Source: Plantago ovata (taxonomy: Eukaryota > Streptophyta > Magnoliopsida > Lamiales > Plantaginaceae). From it: a DNA stretch of 64,000 nucleotides. Location of the stretch: positions 11,993,908 to 12,057,907 of the forward strand of contig CM051457.1 in NCBI GenBank assembly GCA_028274465.1. The letters run 5' to 3'. Each line of letters begins with the position of its first letter. The stretch's first letter is position 1. This document shows, one piece after another, positions 45,501 through 57,525 of this stretch. A model generated the notes under the pieces. It was not told the DNA's origin. It saw only the letters and a program-made list of their open reading frames with translations, and did no database searches. The position numbers were made by a program, and so were the translations under genes.

Positions 45501-48500
45501 TTTTTCTTTCCTCACTTCATTATGTGCTTGGATATTTGCATTTTAATGCAAGCATTGTTTTTTATATTCTCTGTGGATGCATTATGGCGTTGCTCAACAC
45601 GTCTTAAAAATCTGTCTGCCTTACTTTCAAACATTTCTATTTGTGACCGATATTTTCCCTGCATTTTCACATTATGCCTTCTGAATGGCTGGTATACTGC
45701 AGGTTATGATGAACTCCATGAAAATTCCTTCAAAAAGGAGCACACTGGAAAAGAAACTTGACAAGCTTATACTTGCTGTGTTTTCTATTCTCTTCTCCAT
45801 GTGCCTTTTGGGTGCCATAGGCAGGTCTGGCCTTACTGCCTAACATGTTGCTACTCGTTCATTTGGAGATATGCATATCGATAATGATTTTAAGTCACTG
45901 ATTTGAGCTGGTGATATTTATTCATATAATAACTTCTTTTAACTCCATTACTTGGCAGTGGTATATTCATAAGCCCGAGGTTCTACTACTTGAGGTTTGA
46001 CAGCTCCGAGGAACAGTTTAATCCTAACAACAGATTTGTGGTATGATTCCCCCCATCCAAAAGAAGTAAACGACTTTTTTTTCAATGCACTTTCTTTACT
46101 CATAGTCTATTCCTTTGTGTTAGGTTGCGGTGTTGACATTCTTTACCCTCATTACTCTGTATTCACCAATCATTCCCATTTCTCTATATGTTTCTGTCGA
46201 GGTAATATTTCATAAATGTTTGTACTCATTTTTATTTTAGGCTGTGTTGTTATAGTTCATTTACATGCTTCTGTTTATTTCAGATGATTAAATTTATTCA
46301 ATCAACTCAATTCATCAACAACGACTTGCACATGTACCATGTTGAGAGCAATACTCCTGCACTGGCAAGGACATCTAATTTAAATGAGGAACTTGGGCAG
46401 GTGGACTTTCTTTTTTCCTTGGATTTTGTCTATGAGGCGTAAAAGCTGTATTTCATCTGGCATATTTTTCAGATTAAAATAAATAAATAAATAAAAAGAT
46501 TTTTGAATATTCTTTCACTATTCCTGTGGACTTCTTTGTTTGAAATACAGAAAACTAATATTTGCCCCTTTCATAGGTGGAGTATATATTTTCTGACAAA
46601 ACCGGAACTCTGACAAGGAATTTGATGGAATTTTTTAAATGTTCAATTGGAGGAGAAGTTTATGGTACAGGTGTGAGTGAAATAGAGATCGGAACAGCTC
46701 AGAGAACTGGAGCAAAAGTTGAGGCGAGTATCTTTGCTGCTGCAAGTAAATAAGATACCATGTTGCTTACCATGTCTCACGCATTGTGCTTCTGGTTTGT
46801 CAGGTGAAGGCAGCAAATGTAGCTCGAGAAAAGGGCTTCAACTTTGATGATGAACGACTTATGCGAGGTGCTTGGAGGAATGAACCTAATCCTGAGGCTT
46901 GCATAGTAAGTTTTTAATTGAGAAGATACTATTGATAATCTGCCAGTATTTTGACCTAATCCAGAGTCCTGCAATGCAAGTTGAAGAGTTGGTATACCAC
47001 CTTTCTACCGTTGTCACACTTAAGTCTCCAGTTTCTCTTATTTACATGTTTACTATGAGCAGTAACAGAAAGAGTCGGTTTTAGATCATAAGTTATGCTT
47101 TCATATACTCCCTCCGCCATTATCAGCTTTCCCATTTCGATTCGTTGACCATTTTTGGGTGCAAATTACTCTTACAGATGTATATCTGATGGAAAAATTA
47201 GAAAAAAAAAAAAAAAAAGGAATAGTACAAACACAATTTTAATTAAAAAATTCTATTTTTTTCTCCAATATGATTTAGGAGGGTTTATTAATTTGTTGCT
47301 CTTATTTGTTGACTTTGTTAATCTTAAATGTCCCGGTTGATCACTTAGATAATGTTTGCTTTGGATATTGCGCATCTTTTCCCTCCTATTCGAAATAACG
47401 CATACATGCATATAAAGGCTTACTAAACAACCTATGTTATGGATAATCATCATAAACGCCCATCTACAAGTGAAAAAGCAGCGAATGTTCCAAGATATAA
47501 TAAAAGACAACCTCTAGTAATTCAAATGCAAAAGTAGTGACTATTGAGATTACTCAAGTACTGAAGCTACTAAAGCTAACAAATAAACTGGAATATATCT
47601 CCCTCGTCTCTTGAATGAAGATCCACATCATCTTCATCATTTGTTATTACATAGAGCTCAACGCCATTCTTTTCCTCATCTTCAGTTTCTACGCCAATGT
47701 TTAGCTCTTTTCTTTTAGGTAAACCCTATTCTAAACCCCAAGATGTTTCCACAGCCCCCAGCAATGGGCATAAAGTTGGGTCCATCTGTAAAGGCCAGTT
47801 AAATCATGCTTGCCAATAGATTTCTACCGGCGAACCAAATATATTGCACAGATAGTGCACCTACGCACAAAACTATCACTAAGCCCACCAAGAGATAGCG
47901 TGAAGCAGATGTGCAATTGTGGATTCTACGTGTAATAACTATGCTTCAGACCAACAGTAGTTCCCTCTCTTTATATTATTTATATCATTGGATATGATAC
48001 TGGATTCTGTGCATTGCAAACTGGGTGGTTGGAGTGTTCACTACTTGTTATGATTATCTTTTGGTGGGTTAGTTTATTACCTTATTAAACTATTATGTAA
48101 AATGGACTTGGAGAAAAACTATCTACAACTCACTGTCTATATATTTTCCATGTTCAAATGTTTTTAGTCAGCTTATTTCCCCTTGTAGAATATACTCTCA
48201 TTTTGTCAAAATATGTTTATCCTGTAGGAATTCTTCAGGTGTCTTGCAATTTGTCACACTGTGCTTCCTGAAGGTGAGGAGACCCCTGAAAAGATTAAAT
48301 ATCAAGCTGCATCTCCCGATGAATCTGCTTTGGTTGTCGCAGCGAAGAATTTTGGTTTCTTTTTCTACAGGTACATTCTTTACTAGGTTATTACTGATTT
48401 CATGTTGTGGCATGAACGGAGACATAATCTTGTGACCACAGGCGTTCACCGACAGCAATATGTGTTCGTGAGTCACATGTGGAGAAGGTGGGAAAGGTTC

Positions 48501-51500
48501 AGGATATGCAATATGAAATTCTGAATGTCCTCGAGTTTAACAGGTAAATGTTACCTTCATCTATCCTGCAAGTGTATTCACTGCAGATAAGTGAAACACT
48601 AATTCACTAATTGTATTATCAATTTGTAGTACGAGGAAGCGCCAGTCTGTTGTGTGTCGTTATCCCGATGGAAGAATTGTACTCTACTGCAAGGTTGTTT
48701 CCCCTGACAGAATACCTATTTCGTTTACACTTTATCTTCAGCAGGTGAATGAATGAATTTCTGTATCATATTTTATACAGGGTGCAGACACAGTAATATA
48801 TGAACGATTAGCCAGTGGGAACAATGATTTGAAAAGAACAAGTAGGGACCATTTAGAGCACTTCGGAGCTGCTGGATTGCGCACTCTTTGCCTAGCTTAC
48901 AGGGATTTGAATTCTGATGTATATGAAAGTTGGAATGAGAAATATATTCAAGCAAAATCAGCACTGCGAGATAGGGAGAAGAAATTGGATGAGGTGTTTG
49001 CATAATTCTGATCTCTATGTGCTTCAGTGTTTTGTTTTTTTTTTCCGATTTAGTTTTCTTTCATTGTCTCAAATATTGCGAGTAACATTATTCTGATCTC
49101 TATGTGTTTCAGTGTCTTTATTTCTCACTATATCTTAGCCTGTGGCAGCCATATTTTCATCTCTTCCCCATTAAATATGATAGATTTATACCTAATTCTG
49201 ACTTATTTTCTCATCCGAAAGTTGTTACCAAATCATGTAAATTGGTACTAAACGATCTAGGTTAGATTTTTATCTCCCTTCACACATGAATTTATCTGTA
49301 ATGTTCTGCTTCTTTGTTTTGGTGCAACATCTAATAATATTCCAAAGTTGAGAAATGAGGATAATTTCATGAGTTTAAGTCCGAAAGCTCCCTCCGGTTG
49401 ATTGTCTTTGTATCTCGGGCAACAACTAACTGAGGTGCGGGAGTATTTGCAAACCCAACTGGTAAATTAAAAGTTGATTATAATTCAGTGAAAGCAGTTT
49501 AAGGAATGTTCTCAACCGCATATTCTGCTTAAAATAACCAGGCTGACAGTTCTGCAAGCACACAAACTTTTCCATTATTTCCTTTGTTCATTTCCTTCAT
49601 TTTGCATTCATTACACCATGGGAAAGTTTGTTTTCTTCTGCAATCCAGTTCATGTTTGTTCATTGCATTGCAAATTATTCCGTGTTTTTACGAGGTTTAT
49701 TCCTGTAATTGTTCCAGGTTGCAGAACTAATTGAGAAGGATTTAATTTTGATCGGATGTACTGCTATTGAAGACAAGCTTCAAGAGGGAGTGCCTGCTTG
49801 TATAGAGACACTCTCACGAGCCGGAATTAAAATTTGGGTTTTAACTGGAGACAAGATGGAAACTGCAATAAATATAGCTTATGGTAGTGAAGTCGGTGAA
49901 TTCATGTATTTATGTTCTTATAACAGTGCTTTAGTTTGTTTATTGCCCTTTTTTGTTTTCTGCAGCATGCAAGTTGATAGACAACAATATGAAGCAATTC
50001 ATAATCAGTTCAGAAACTGATGCCATAAGAGATGTGGAAGATAAAGTAACTTTTCTTTCTTCATAACAGCCTTATCTGAAATAATTAATGTTGAATCCTT
50101 ATTTTGTTTATCGAATTATATGAGTTGATTTATGTATCTGATATACTACATATTGTGACCGGAATTCTAGGGCGATCAGGTAGAGTTGGCTCGCTTTATG
50201 AAAGAAACGGTGAAGAACGAACTGAGAAGATGTCACGAGGAAGCACAACAGCATCTCCGTACTGCATCAGGACCAAAGCTGACACTTGTAATTGATGGGA
50301 AGTGTTTGATGTACGCATTGGATCCCAGTCTGCGAGTAATGCTCCTGAATTTGAGCTTGAATTGCAGTGCCGTGGTCTGTTGCCGAGTTTCTCCACTGCA
50401 GAAAGCACAGGTATAGTCTCAAAGTTGGCATCAGTGAGTTCAAATCTTTTTATGTTCTAATAAACTGATGCTGAAAATGAAGTTTTGTATCAAATTGTGA
50501 ATTGGTTACATACATATAAGCAGACTCTGGTTATGAGCACGCCTGTTGATTTGTGTATTCTCATATTCGCTTATTCTTGTAGGTTACAAGCCTTGTCAAG
50601 AAAGGAGCAAAAAGGATTACCCTTAGCATTGGGGATGGTGCTAATGATGTTAGCATGATACAGGCTGCTCATGTTGGTGTTGGAATAAGTGGACAGGAAG
50701 GAATGCAAGCAGTGATGGCTAGTGATTTTGCAATTGCTCAATTTCGTTTTTTGACGGATTTACTTCTTGTCCATGGACGGTGGTCATACCACAGAATTTG
50801 CAAGGTTTGCACTGCTACAGTCTGAGACTCGTAAGCTTTAGTTTTGTATGAGAGTTACAAGTTTATAAATATATGCAGGTGGTTACATACTTCTTCTACA
50901 AGAACTTAATGTTTACCGTTACTCAATTTTGGTTCACCTTCCGAACTGGATTTTCTGGTCAAAGGTTTTACGATGATTGGTATCAATCCCTATATAATGT
51001 CATCTTTACGGCCCTACCCGTGATCATGATTGGACTTTTCGACAAGGTATGACAAGTTCTGCGATTTGCTAATGCAATTCCAGGTTTTTTTTCTGATAAT
51101 AAGTCAAGCTGTGTTATTAGGTTTTTAATGCCATTTTTCTTTCCGCACTTTTTATGGTTTCATTTAAAGGATGTTAGCGCTTCCCTGTCTAAGAAGTATC
51201 CCGAGTTGTACAAGGAAGGAATACGGAATGCATTTTTCAAATGGAGAGTTGTGGGGACATGGGCGTTTTTTGCAATTATGCAGTCATTAGTGTTCTATTA
51301 CTTCATCGTTGCCTCAAGTAGTAGAGCCATGAATTCAGCAGGAAAGATGTTTGGCTTGTGGGATGTGAGCACAATGGCTTTCACCTGTGTTGTTGTCACC
51401 GTGAACCTGCGCCTTCTAATGATGTGTAATACAATTACTCGGTGGCACCACATCAGTGTTGGGGGAAGCATACTTGCATGGTTCATATTTATCTTTGTAT

Positions 51501-52901
51501 ATTCTGGTGTCTCGTTAAATAGAGAGCAGGTGATCTTCACACATTTACATCTAAACTTTTATTTAAAACTATTTAAGTGTAACCTTTCTGATTATGTCTT
51601 TTTATCTGCTACAGGAGAATGTCTATTTTGTCATTTTTGTCCTGATGAGTACTCCGTATTTCTACCTCACTTTTGTTCTTGTTCCCCTTGCTGCACTCTT
51701 TTGTGACTTCGTATACCTGGGGTAAGATATCCGTTTTTTATGGACCAAGTATTATCATGTTTAATACCCTTGCTACACCCATGTTTGCCTAGTTTGGTAT
51801 GCTGATGTGTTGTATATCTGCTATGAGTTCGTTAATTTAAGTTGTGTTTCAAATTATAGTGAATCATGTTTTTCAAGATGAGGTTGTCATATTTTGTGCT
51901 TAATATTTGCGAATATTACAAAACTGACAAGTTAGATAGACCTCAGACACTTCAGTATTGTGTGGACTTAATCTTTACTTTTGGTAGTTTATACATTTCA
52001 TTGGTGGTATGAATCTAGTCATGGTAGTTTAGATAACAACAACAACAACAACAGAACTCTAATGACCACCAATGTTAGAATCAAAATGTAGTTTTTCACC
52101 AAAAGACAAGTGTGGGTTTTCGCATCTAGTTGTTGATAGATATTGACATCTCTTAGAGCTTTTAGCTTGGTGTTGTGGAAGATTTAACAAAATTGAGTTT
52201 CGTCTTATCGCCCTCTCATTCTTCTAATTATTGAGGATTGGCTTTAACTTTTACCACTAGGAATCTTGTATTTAATGAGTTTGTGAACTCTTGCCTTTAG
52301 TCAATTGATTTAACTTCCTGCATCCATTTTAAATCTTAACAATGCTCTACAGTCACCTGATCTATCAAATTGAACCAGAAATGAGATGTTACGCACATTT
52401 TCTACTTGGGTGTGATAACGTAGTTTCGTTTTTCTCCCTGCAATTATGCTGTTCTGCTGCCTGTATTCCTAATCATAAGATTTTCCTATGCCTTATTTGC
52501 AATTTGCCCAAGACAATTTCTATGCATTTTTACTCAGCTGAATGTTGTATGTGTTTTCCTCTTGGCTTGCTCTTATTAAATCTGGGTTCTTCAGGGTTCA
52601 ACGGTGGTTCTTCCCATATGATTATCAGATTGTTCAGGAGATTCACAGGCATGAGATTGATAATAGCAGGGTAGGATTACTTGAAATCGGAAACGATAAT
52701 CTGACGCCTAAAGAGGCGCGCAGCTATGCAATAATGCAACTCCCTGGACAGAAGTCAAAACACACAGGTTTTGCTTTCGATTCACCTGGATATGAGTCCT
52801 TTTTTGCAGCACAGGCAGGTGTTTATGTACCACAAAAGGCATGGGATGTAGCCCGACGAGCCAGCATGAAAAGCCGGAAGACACCACCATCGAAGAAGTA
52901 A
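39519..52901 (+). CDS. ALA3: P4-type phospholipid flippase, ALA3-like
   Basis: This multi-pass ATPase moves phospholipids to the cytosolic leaflet. Plant ALA3 acts at the Golgi in vesicle formation. I read 27 exons, starting 39519-39689 and ending 52595-52901, with total coding length 3660 nt and 1219 residues. N-terminal [45 protein letters not shown] and [11 protein letters not shown] are family hallmarks. The phosphorylation motif DKTGTLT has its Asp at residue 420. Later blocks are [30 protein letters not shown] and [21 protein letters not shown]. The C-terminus carries membrane helices and [16 protein letters not shown]. The intron after 46723 appears to use a GC donor (GAG|GCGAGT). Exon 15 is 46804-46905 and the following intron (1322 bp) holds a truncated MITE. 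A second in-frame ATG at 39531 is possible. Orthology to ALA3 is inferred from end-to-end similarity. Confidence 0.94.
41968..42356. repeat. Three diverged tandem copies in flippase intron 3
   Basis: A block with TTATGTAAATGGTCTTTTA, ACATTAGCTCTTGTGA and a following TATTC-A-AA stretch recurs three times, about 120-150 bases apart (near 41984, 42115, 42263). The copies are clearly diverged, so the duplication is old. Confidence 0.7.
43807..44000. mobile_element. Degenerate Stowaway-like remnant in a flippase intron
   Basis: TTCCCCCGTCCCAGCTTAAG at the left, the TTGACTTTTTAAAGGC and TATATTATGAAATTATAA interior, resemble plant Stowaway MITEs, but the right end is too diverged to define. Confidence 0.3.
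47107..47345. mobile_element. Truncated Stowaway MITE in flippase intron 15
   Basis: The left end CTCCCTCCGCCATTATCAGC after TATA, and TTCGTTGACC inside, match the Stowaway type seen elsewhere in this window. The right end is not recognisable beyond TGTTGACTTTGTTAATC, so the copy is truncated or diverged. Confidence 0.45.
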
Positions 52902-53382
52902 CGGAGTACACAATTTTGTACAAATGACACCATACTTATATCTTATCTTTTTCCCATGACGGCTTATACGAAGTCTTTAGGATCAGCTGTGTAATTATTA
53001 ATGGTCGAGGTTCCTACCGTGTAGTTATGATTCATCCGTGTTTTATCATTTTTCCTGTAGACTTTAGGTATAGTGGTTATCAGTCAGTTTTACAGTTACT
53101 CCCAGGTTTATTAGGATGGGTAGAAGACCACATTCTTAGGGCTCATGTATGTTGTATTAAAACATGATTGGACGAGCCGATACTGTACATTCTTTATGTT
53201 GCTCAGTGCTCTGTATTCAAGTTTTTTTTATATTAGTAGAAGTCCCATGTACCCTTCTAATGTTGGAGTATAACAATGTTTTTTACTTTTCTTTTAGCCA
53301 TTTCATACATTAACATAAAGTGATAAACACAGCAACTACATCCGGAAAAATCAATCAAGCAACCGCACCATGAGCCCACATG
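52902..53382. other. Flippase 3' region
   Basis: AT-rich sequence following the flippase stop, probably including the 3' UTR. No gene is evident. Confidence 0.45.
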
Positions 53383-53385
53383 CTA

Positions 53386-53483
53386 CAGCTAATTTAACAG
53401 CTAAACTAAAACATACTGATACAATTTAACAGCTAAACTAAAACATACTGATACAATTTAACAGCTAAACTAAAACGTACTGA
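53386..53483. repeat. Tandem repeat, about 35-bp unit, three copies
   Basis: The unit AATTTAACAGCTAAACTAAA-ACATACTGATAC is repeated three times with one substitution (ACGTACTG in the last). It is a small minisatellite downstream of the flippase gene. Confidence 0.88.
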
Positions 53484-53982
53484 TATCTTTTCTCAAATTA
53501 TTTCACGGTAACACCTCTTCATATCCTCGTACATTTTATTACCTTCTGGCTTCTTCATATTCTTGTACATTTTATTATCTTCTCGATGCATGAGTGTACT
53601 TAGCCTTGTGAGGTTCATAAATTAAACTCTTAAATTGTTCGTCTGAAAGAACACATAGTCAACCTTGAAATTTTTTTTAATCCTCCAAATTTACTCATCC
53701 AATGCTTGGCTTCACCAATTTTATTTTCAATCACAGACCTCAGTGTGAGATTTGAAAATAATGTGTTAGACTCCGAGATAGCAAGATTTGATAAGTGAAC
53801 GTTACGGCTTAGAGCATCCATCAGCTACGACGTTAGCATTGCCCGAGTGATCCTGAATGGTACAATTATTTCTTCGCTAAAATAACTTCACTTCCACAAT
53901 CTTTGAAAATCATCACCAAAGAGTGATACAAAGATGGAGACATAAGAGATTACTATGTTTAGTAGTTCTCAATAAGCACCTA
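53484..53982. other. Spacer with an unrecognised short open stretch
   Basis: A 63-codon minus-strand frame (53821-53630) has reasonable composition but no family I recognise. It may be a fragment of a lost gene or transposon. No neighbouring exon supports it. Confidence 0.3.
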
Positions 53983-54231
53983 CTCCCTCCGTTCTCTAAG
54001 AAGTGTCATGTTTTGACTTTTTTTGTGAACGACTTTCAACTTTGACTACATTTAAACTATAATGATAAAGTATTTAACGAAATTATATTATGAAAATATA
54101 GAACCCAAATTTTCATAATATAATTTTGTTAAATACTTTATCATTATAGTTTAAGAGTAATCCGGAGTCAAAGTTGAAAACTGTTGACCGGAAAAAGTCA
54201 AAACAGAACATTTTTGAGAGAACGGAGGGAG
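53983..54231. mobile_element. Stowaway MITE
   Basis: The left end CTCCCTCCGTTCTCTAAGAA is matched by the inverted right end closing AACGGAGGGAG at 54231. TA flanks both sides (53981-53982 and 54232-54233). A long internal palindrome around TATAATGATAAAGTATTTAA is nearly perfect. The element is 249 bp and non-coding. Confidence 0.92.
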
Positions 54232-54822
54232 TATTTTTTGAAGGAGTAATGTCATTTCAACAAATTCTTTTAAGTTGTCGCAATATATATTATCTACGCC
54301 AAATTCTTGGAAAATGGTGATTTTTCTCAACCAATGGAAAAGATATTTTTTATCGCGATTAAGTAAATGTTCTCTCTGACCAGTTTCATTATGGTTTAAG
54401 AGATTATGTTATGGTTTTAATTTGTTAGCATTGAAAATTTCCGTTATAGTTTTAACATCTTTTGTTATGGTTTCTAAAGATAATGTGGTAATTTTAATGT
54501 GACATATTGTATGTCTCAATTATAGTTTTGAAATATTTTGATAATATTTTAAGATATGTTGTGATGATTTTAAGGAACATTTGGTTTTAAGATAGTGTGT
54601 TATAATTTTAAGTGAAAATCTAAAATCACATATATTAGAAAATCACCATTTAGCAAATCTAAAATTTCAGAAATATAAAAGTATTACCTTTTACTATAAT
54701 TACTTCTTTTTCTAATTACATATGGGTCCAGAAGTTAATCAATTTAAATTTCTAGTTACTCAACATTTGAGCATCCTAATTTACCCCCTTAAATTTTACT
54801 TCAAAAGCAAATATATATTTAA

Positions 54823-55501
54823 GGGAAAATTACTTGCAGCACCCTCCTTATGAAGCCACTTTACGAATGTTACCCCGTTATTCAAAGAATTACATCTGGC
54901 CCAAAAATAAGCAATTTGAGTTGACCAAATTATTTGCTACTATTCCTTATACTCTCTCCAAACACGCCCTTACTTATTATTTGCAATTTAATCCATTTTT
55001 TTCTTTCTTCTCCAATTTTAGTTTTGTTTAGAGATGCCGTATTCCAGTCAGCGGAATCCGGCAGAGAGCTCCGATCGGAGCTATGTAATAGAGCTTCGAT
55101 CGGAGCTTTGTTATGTTCCGATGTACAGAGCTCGATCTGGAGCTCTGTTACAGAGCTCCAGATCGGAGCTATTTCCAGCTACCAGATTCCGGCACCGAAA
55201 TCCGATATAGTACATAAAGAAGAAGAAGTAAAAAAAAATTATTGGGGACAATTTTAATTTAGATAAAATATGTAGGTTTGTTTTGCAATAACTTAAAATT
55301 GAGGTTGTTCGGTGAAATTTAAAATCTGATAATTGTTCAGGGACCAAAATGTACTTTCCCGGATTAAGAGCGGCAAAAGTCCAAATCGCGGGGCTATTTG
55401 TAATTTATTTTGCATAAGAGGGGAAGATATGTAATTCTTTTCACAATAGGGACAAATTCATAAATACCGAGTATAAGAGATGGTCTACATGTAAATTGCC
55501 C
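54823..55501. mobile_element. Mutator-like non-autonomous element with 9-bp target duplication
   Basis: TATATTTAA occurs directly on both sides (54814-54822 and 55502-55510). The ends GGGAAAATTACTTGCAG and, read inverted, GGGCAATTTACATGTAG form an imperfect terminal repeat. A 9-bp duplication is characteristic of Mutator-like elements. The 679-bp interior has no transposase but carries the GAGCTC-rich hairpin cluster at 55060-55170. Confidence 0.7.
55134..55164. repeat. Perfect 14-bp hairpin within the Mutator-like element
   Basis: GATCTGGAGCTCTG, a TTA loop, then the exact inverted copy CAGAGCTCCAGATC. Related GAGCTCCGATCGGAGC and GAGCTTCGATCGGAGC palindromes lie just upstream (55068-55108). 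Confidence 0.92.
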
Positions 55502-55558
55502 TATATTTAATAAAGAATCCATGGGTAAAATCCAAAAGAACATTCTATGTTACCATAT

Positions 55559-55566
<8 letters not shown>

Positions 55567-55640
<74 letters not shown>
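55567..55640. repeat. (AT)n microsatellite
   Basis: About 37 uninterrupted AT dinucleotides between the two 9-bp-duplication elements. Such tracts vary in length and are prone to assembly error. Confidence 0.95.
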
Positions 55641-55645
<5 letters not shown>

Positions 55646-55670
55646 CTTAAGGTTGTCATCCCATAAAATA

Positions 55671-55796
55671 GGGCAATCTACATCTACCCCCGTTATTTTT
55701 TTCCGATCATTGGGGCTATACGTAATTGTTAAACTAACAAGGGAGAATCCGTAATATGAGTTTCTAGTGGGGCGGTTAACGTTAAAGTATTTACCC
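55671..55796. mobile_element. Short element with 9-bp target duplication, related to its neighbour
   Basis: CATAAAATA lies directly on both sides (55662-55670 and 55797-55805). The left end GGGCAATCTACATCTACC resembles the inverted right end of the 54823-55501 element, and its own right end, read inverted, is GGGTAAATACTTTAACG. At 126 bp it would be a very small Mutator-type MITE. Confidence 0.55.
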
Positions 55797-55805
55797 CATA
55801 AAATA

Positions 55806-56171
55806 TGTTTTACACTAATTTACTTTCCCACAAGGTTACTCTCATCAATTTCCATGTTGAAAAGGCGCGCGCAAGAGTGAAATGCTTGAATTGTAGACCC
55901 GCAAGTTAGGGTAGATCGAAAAATTCAATTAATTCAAGGCCAATTTCACGTTTTCATGGATTCATTTTGTGGTGGCGTGAAGGTTATGGGTGCTCAGGTT
56001 CTACCAAGATAAATTTGTGAAGTATATGTTTTGGACAATGACGATATAGAGTACTTTTTATGTACATGGTGCAACATGTAGTATATTTTTTGAATTCTCC
56101 CCGGAGCCCTTGAAATTGTAAATGATCATCCAATCTATTTTTTTCTTTCATTATATTTCATTATATAAAGA

Positions 56172-56172
<1 letters not shown>
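55806..56172. other. Intergenic spacer
   Basis: No gene, RNA or clear repeat structure is visible. Confidence 0.4.

Positions 56173-56255
<83 letters not shown>
56173..56255. repeat. (TTA)n microsatellite
   Basis: About 27 consecutive ATT/TTA triplets, uninterrupted. It is a simple sequence repeat in intergenic DNA. Confidence 0.95.
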
Positions 56256-56256
<1 letters not shown>

Positions 56257-57525
56257 AAATTCTTCTCAGCTTCCATCCACTAATAGGCACAATACGCGCG
56301 CGCACACACACATCATAGGTGTTTACACAAATCCCTTATTCGAGCTTTACAGAGCTCCATCTCGATGTTGTTCAAAGGTCTGAAATCTAAACTTTTGGCG
56401 CCTTCCATAGTGGCTAATGTTGGTAGTCATGATACAAATTTGTTGAGATTTTGATACTGGCTCAAGAGCGTTCTTTGGTATTTCGTCATAATACACATGA
56501 ATCATACATCCTTCATTTAAAGTTATCAATCACAAATTGGAGATGATAGGTATTCTCGCATGAACCACGACCACCCCAAAAGTATCAAAAAATACAAAAA
56601 TATGAGAATCAAAGTGTCGGAGAATCATCGTTTATTCATTAACATGAATCGATAATTATTTGGTAACACCCTGTAACACTTACATCAAATCGTAAATGTT
56701 GGACACAACCCCGCGACACTTATATAGTACGTAGTTACCGGATAACTATAATTGTAAATGTAAAAGAATGTACTTGCATGATCTCTATGAATATTTCAAA
56801 GCATGTTCTACAATATGTTAGATACTGCTTATCGACAATAAAACCTAATCTCTTCTAGATAATTTCTGTTGATTGGATCATGTCCACAAATTAGACGGCC
56901 CGCGTGTAACGTAATCCTAGCATTACTGCGCCCCTTAAATGATCATTGTCCTCAAAGTTCACCACCTTTTGACGTAGATTCGTTAATCTTCAAGTTCCAA
57001 CCACACACATATGTGTTTTCAGCGACTCGATATGACGCAAACCACATCAGTCGGTCTCCACTATCTAGACGGCTAACTTCGCGAACTCAATTATACCGTA
57101 CCTTTGTTTTAAGAGTAACTTTTAATTAGTCGAAATCTTGAAAGTTAAAATGGTGTAATAATTTGTTTGAAACGAAAAAAATTTATATTGTAAATATGTG
57201 AGTGTATCTGTGTATATATATATCCTGGTGCAATTGATGATAAAAACGAGTCGTCATCATCATCATCATCATATCTCCTCATCACAGTCTCTCTAATCTG
57301 TATCTGTGGTTTCTCTCTCTCTCTCTCTCTCTCATTCTTTATTTTTCCAATTTTTCTCTCATCTGTTTTTGCAACAAAACAAACAATTTGCCTCAGCTAC
57401 ATACATACATGAGGATTAGCCGCCTGCCTCACAAATAAACCCTAGATCCCTTTTTCATCTCTAACCCTGTTCCAATAATCATTTGCTCCCTCCACCACAA
57501 CAACAGAGAGGAAGAAGATCCAAAT
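56256..57525. other. Spacer, promoter and leader of the CCCH gene
   Basis: No coding region is recognised. The last 300 bases contain a (TCA)n run at about 57254-57271 and a (CT)n run at about 57311-57332, typical of plant 5' leaders and core promoters. A TATATATAT run lies at about 57213-57222. Confidence 0.45.

Noticed and set aside
55521-55754. Protein with an Ile/Tyr repeat
   Set aside because: This is translation of the (AT)n microsatellite and not a gene.
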